A program made the position numbers and the translations under genes. From Symsagittifera roscoffensis (taxonomy: Eukaryota > Xenacoelomorpha > Acoela > Convolutidae), in assembly GCF_963678635.1 (NCBI RefSeq), contig NC_087065.1:37785888-37849887 (forward strand): 64,000 bases of DNA, in the 5' to 3' direction. This document shows, piece by piece, positions 36,601-42,600 of this stretch. A model generated the notes under the pieces. It was not told where the DNA came from and did no database searches. It saw only the letters and a list, made by a program, of their open reading frames with translations. How positions within the stretch are numbered: the first letter of the stretch is position 1; each line of letters starts with the position of its first letter.

Positions 36601-39600
36601 ACGGCTGAAAGGGCTTTAGTATGATATATCTATCAACTCTCTTCGATGATTATTTGTGGTGCTTGATTTTGCGTGTCAAAGAAGCAAAACCCTAATACAC
36701 AGTTCCTTCTCACTATTCAAACAGTCGGACCAAAAATATACTATCTCGGGTAACTAAACTTTGTGTATCAAGTATATCTAATAATATCTGAGTACTTAAC
36801 GATAAGTAAACAGGAGAACCCATCTAACGCTTTGGGTAAGTCAAAACGTAATTTTTTAGATGATTTTAACAATTTAATGTTGAAGTCTCAAGCATTAGGC
36901 GGCAATTAACACTTGAAATTTTATTGTCGCAGTTTTAGGTACCACAAAAAATTTCAGCTTCAAAGTAAAGGTGAACAAACTAACTATTGTGAAAACGTTC
37001 GGTCTTTGTAAATCTTAATGCAAAATCACGCATTCAGCCATAATAACACGTTGAACCACAAAAAAAAATTAAAAAATTGAATTGTTGTAGGGGAAAGGGG
37101 TGGAAAAGAGTCTAAAAATCATATCAAGACACCATTGAATTGATATTTTGGTTCCAAAAAGTCAAACTCCGAAACCGATCGATTTGAAACGCTAAAATTA
37201 CTTGGAGACGCTGCAGACCAAATCAATACTGAAATTATCAGAAATGTAAATAATACCAAAGCAGCGAACATTTCATGCATAATTTACAAATTTAATCAAG
37301 ATTTTTTTCAAAAAAATCTAATGAAAAAATTTAATGAAATTATTCAATTCATGCATAATTTATTCATTTCCTTGGTCTTTTTCACGATTCTAATAATTGT
37401 TTTATCAGTTAGCCCGTATAAATCAATACGAGTTAAGTTTTTACTGTTTTTCTGCTCTTGGACACATTTTGCAGTTAAGCCATTCTGCATATTACTCCGC
37501 CTCCATTGTTTTTTTTTGCTCTTTAGCTATTTTAAGCTAATTTAACTAAATTAATCTACTTAAGAAAATACAAAGTCCTGTATTTGCAGGGTTCCTTCCA
37601 TTGAACTATTTTGAGATATCGATTTTTGGCTGACGGACCTCAAAATTTTTCTAAGGGCGCCTTGGGCGCCAATATACTAATTTTGAGGGGGAAGCGCATG
37701 CCGAAAAAACGAATTTTTTTGTCTAAAATTTTCAATAAGTGTCTAAAAACACTTTTTTTGGCCTGTTTTTCTAAAAATTGCCTGCGGTATTTAATTGCTG
37801 TTTTTAGAGAACCGCTTATTCATACTCGTCAGTAAGCAGACATACTATATTAACCAATCTGAATCGAGACAAGGAAGAAATCATTAATTAATATTTATTT
37901 ATTTCGTAAGTTTGCTTTCTCATCTCGTTCTGATTGGTATAGTATTTGTCTGCTTACTGTCGAGTATGAATACGCGGTTGTCTAAATACAGACAGCACTC
38001 CAAAATTTCGATTAGGTAGCTTGTTTTTGTTATGGTTACACAAGTAAAAACTGTTGAGAAATAGTTCAACAAAACAAACAAACACACCACATGCCCACAA
38101 TCAAATACCTGCTGGGTTCGATCCACTGTACATTGGGATTTGTACATCGGGCAAACTCTTCAGTTTAGGGTTCGAAGCTCCCCTCTCGTTTTTAATATCG
38201 TCACCAGTAGCCACCGCCCAGCACGCTATAGTCACATTGTCAAGTAAATCCGTTCTCACCCGTGATTCGTTAATTCCACATAGGCGCAGTTGTTTTCTCA
38301 GCCAATCAGAAGTGAAAGAATATGTCAACTCCCTATCTTCGCTCTCATTGGCTGAGAGTTCGTGCGACTTGCAGGCGTATTTGCGTACAGCAATCGGCTC
38401 CCTAGAAATATGAAAACTGTTTTAAATTATACAGTTTAACCAGATCCAAAAATAAATTTAATGTGATAAAGGGCAATTAGCTTGAAGATAAAGGGCTGTT
38501 TGCTCGTAAAAGTTAACCCATGGTTGTCCATACCAGCTTCATAAGTTCTTTGCGCTCAATCAGTTGGTCTTTTTACATGGTGTTTTCTTGTTAGTAAGGA
38601 GGGCGTGGGATTGTGAAGTGCTCACGTACGATATATATTCGAAGCTCTTGTTGTCCAGGAGGGCAAATACGTAGACTAGTGGCACCTGAAACACATTGCA
38701 TCGAAGTAAATTTACCATTCTCGTTAAAAAAATGAAAAAAAAATACCGTTCAGTTGTGGTTGGTAGCCAAAGTTTTTGATTTTCGGGTTGTTTACTAAGC
38801 ACCCCGAACTTAAAATTTTTCAAATCTTTCAAATTTGAATTGCCGATGATTTTTTTTTTCAAATTTGAAGAATTGCTGTTAAAATTAAAGGTAAACTATG
38901 ATCTTTCCAATGAATGTATCTTACATCGACGTCGTGTTTTCTGATTCTGAAGAGGAGTCCTTTGGTGTTAATTATCAGCTGGTAAATGATGTTCACATTG
39001 GTCGAATCCTAAACAGACCCTCTATATTAGTGATCAAATTGACGCTAGTGAATCGCATTGCTCGGTTCATCCTCATATCTTTAATTCTGCATATACACTA
39101 TGAAGAACTTTTTTGTTACAACTTTCATTTAAGCGTTTGATCATGAAAATAGAGGAAGAATATACCTAGAAGGAATGTTGAGATTTAATTTAAATTGGAA
39201 GTAGACCAATTTTCAAAATTAACAGATCCATAAACTTGAAATAATTGCTTGTAATCTTTAGTTTTTTGTCAAAGATTACTCAGCGGCTTTTCCGCATACT
39301 TTTTATGCTAAGTTGGCGAATTGCTAATTTGGTGAATTTTTTTTTGTCCGATACTTCAGCTTTTTCTAATGACGAACTTGGACATGGACTCACGCTAGAC
39401 ATAGATCTCTGCTGCCTGGCCTGGTCTATGAGTCTGCTGCCTGTCTCACAGATGTTGATTGACATCACCCTATCCAGATCGCGCACCCTGCCTCCGGAGT
39501 CCCGGAACTTCTTAGCCAGTCCAAAGTACCTGCGTAAATATCATGAAAAAAGTTTTAAAAGCTGTGATTAAACATTGACCAGATTAAAAAGTGGGTCAAA

Positions 39601-42600
39601 ATGGTTTCAATAAAAAAATTGTCTGTTGGTTACACTTCTCCGTTATACAAAACTGGGGTATTTACTTACTTATTATTAGCATCGATTATTTTGTACAGTC
39701 TTTGTTGGTCGCCTTTCTGCAATGAAAAATCCATAATTAGGATTTTAAAATCATGGAAAAAATCGATGACTGTGTTTTTAAATCTTACGAATATTATTTT
39801 CCGGTTGTACTGCGTGAAATCCTCGAGAGCATCTGAAATTTGAGAAAACTTATTAGATTTTTTAGAACATCTGATTTCTGGAACTATCGACACTGACCTT
39901 TGATAGCCTCCAATGGTTTGTCATAGCCCTGCCGAGAGTTCTGAAAAATAAGGAAGTAAACAGGAAGCCATGGGCGGAGGCAAGTACAATGGGTAGAAAG
40001 AATTTTAGGATGGTCAGTCAATTATTTTCAGAGTTGTCAGTTTTATTTTTTTTTCCAATTTGATTTCTTGCAATTTGAAGAATTTAACTAACCAAGTATG
40101 TGCCGAAGCAGAGCTGTTGCTTTAACTTCTCCGTCCACTGGAACAAAGATGTGAACATCTCCAGACGAATGCTGTCAGTTAGACTAGAACGATCAATTAA
40201 CAGAACAATCATTAAAGAAAAATTCAATGAAATCTGAACATTAAACATTTTTTGAACTATTTTCTAAAGTTGTTGAGGCAGACTGAAGGCCTAAACTTTT
40301 TAGGATCTCGTTACTTACCAACCCCACCCCCCCTTCATTAGCAAAAGTGAGGGAGAGGTGGTTCATTACAATGTACAAGGCACAAAGTGGTGGTTTTGCG
40401 CTTTCTTTTAATCCCCCCTCACTGCAAAATGGAGAAGGAGAGATAGGGGATTCATTACAAGACACAAAGAGGCGATTTCTTTACAAGGCAGATAATATTC
40501 GCGCCTGCCTAACCACGGATAATCAAGGAGATTCGATTTTTGAAAAAATTACGCGTAAGAGACAAAAAATTTTCAAAAGTACACACTGCAATGATTCTTA
40601 AATACATATTTTTTTCGAATCAAAACTTTTGTATTACTAAACTGGCTAACCATTCGTATTCAACGGGGTACTCTTTCTGACTCATCACGAATACATGTGG
40701 CCTTGAAATCAGTCCCTGTGAACAAAAAAGCACAAACAGCATCTAGCATCAATATGCTTAATTACATTTTATTGAGTTAAGTAAAGGCTTACCTTGTTTC
40801 CAGTTATCAGGCTTTTCCCGTAGAACCAATCTAAAATTAGCAGAATAGTAATTCAAAATGTACTAATCGAAAAACTTGTTGCTTAAACTACTCTTCATCG
40901 AATAAAATTTTGACTTACAAAAAAGAGGTATTCAAAAATAACTTTTTAAATAATAACCACTTCCGGGTTCCGATCGGCGAAATGATGCAACATAAGGGTA
41001 GGAATCAATAAAAGGATCGTTGACCTGTACTGACCTTCGGACGAGAATTGAACTTGAAATAAATCTCCGTGTTTGAATGACACCACATTTGGCTCGACCA
41101 CTTCCAGATTGTAAATGGCTGAAAATCAATCGCACGAGATTCATTAGTAGAAATATACTCGTCGAAGCACAAATTGAATGTAATGTTTGTTAATTTCTTT
41201 TCGTGTAATTGAAAAATCAACGGCTCGCTTAGTTATTTCCGGGCCGAAGTTGCTACGCATTTTTATCTTTCTTAATGGTACGAGATCAGACGCAAAACTA
41301 GGATGATGAGTATATTGCGAGTTGTCTTTTAATGGCTATTATTGCGAGTGGTCTTTTGTTGCGGGTTATCATATTAAGAGGCTCAGTTTCACATAAAGTT
41401 CCGAGGGCGGTCCGCGTCAAAAAAAAACATTTTTTTTAGGCCAACAGCAAAAAATGTTCAACACAGCTTTGTGAAGCAATTTCCAAAAACTGCTGCGGTG
41501 TCTAGTTTTTAACAGCATTTTTAGTTTTTAGGGAGGTAACTATTCTGTTACTTCATTCAATTTTTGTTTTGGCCACATTTTTAATTGTTCGTTAGTGCAA
41601 GTCCGCTTTTTGCAGACGAATTTTTTTTTTTGCAATTCAGATACAAAATAAATAGGCGTTTTAAGCATTTTTGAAAAGTTATCCAGAGAAACTGAAAAAA
41701 AACTGAACTTTTGTGCATCCAGGATTACGTTATGCAAACAAAAAAAATTAATTTTTGCATGCAGTTTTTTCTTGGAAAATGTTTGTTTGAGCACAAAATT
41801 GGGTTGGCGATCAAAAAAAAAGGACAATTTCGAAACTATTTCGAAACTATTTCCAGTTTTATTTATGACGATACACCGACTTATATGCCAAAACAAGGAA
41901 AAGTTTCTTCTAAAATTCGATGACTCCATTTTAGCAAAATGTATGAAATTTGTATGATTAAAATTTTTTCATAGACTTAAATAATGGAATTGTATGATAA
42001 GCATTTTCAGTCTGTAGAAGTCAACTCGGGTTTATCGATTAAGAAATTCTGTTGTCTAATTTTATATCTATTTCCGAATTCAAGGACCTTTTTATACTGA
42101 AATATTGATAAAATCGAGGACCTATTTTACTCTTCTAACTAAATGAAACAGATACATGGTATCACAATATGATAAAAGAAGCCCGCGAGCAGTAAACTCT
42201 TGGATGAGATGTCATGCCTTAATGTCTTTTGTCATAATGCGCAAATACGACGTTGCTCCCCACCTATACATGTTCACAGATGCTAAGCGAATTTAGCGGG
42301 ACCGGAAGTGTGGACGCCTCCCCTCCTCCTCAGAGATTCGACCCACTGATCTGCCAAACTTGGATGTCATTTGGTACTATTTAAAAATATCCAGCTTTGG
42401 CTATCCAACTTTAAACTTTTTTAAAGGCACTTTCGACGCCAATGTATATGTGAAAGAATGCGCGCGCCGAAAAAATGCAATTTGAAAACCCGCCTCATCC
42501 CACTCGAGAAAATCCTGGATCCGCCCCTTTATATTCATAGTAACAAAAAGTTCAACTCCAATCATAGTTTAGATACTTTTCAGCCTCACAAATTTTCTGT

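Noticed and set aside
37321-37545. Possible membrane protein ORF (74 aa, hydrophobic)
   Set aside because: T-rich sequence encodes Phe/Leu/Ile by composition. No splice sites or conserved motif.
38533-38560. Possible DOCK micro-exon encoding RKELMKL
   Set aside because: The acceptor is poor, and including it breaks the phase between exons 11 and 12 unless another splice site is assumed.
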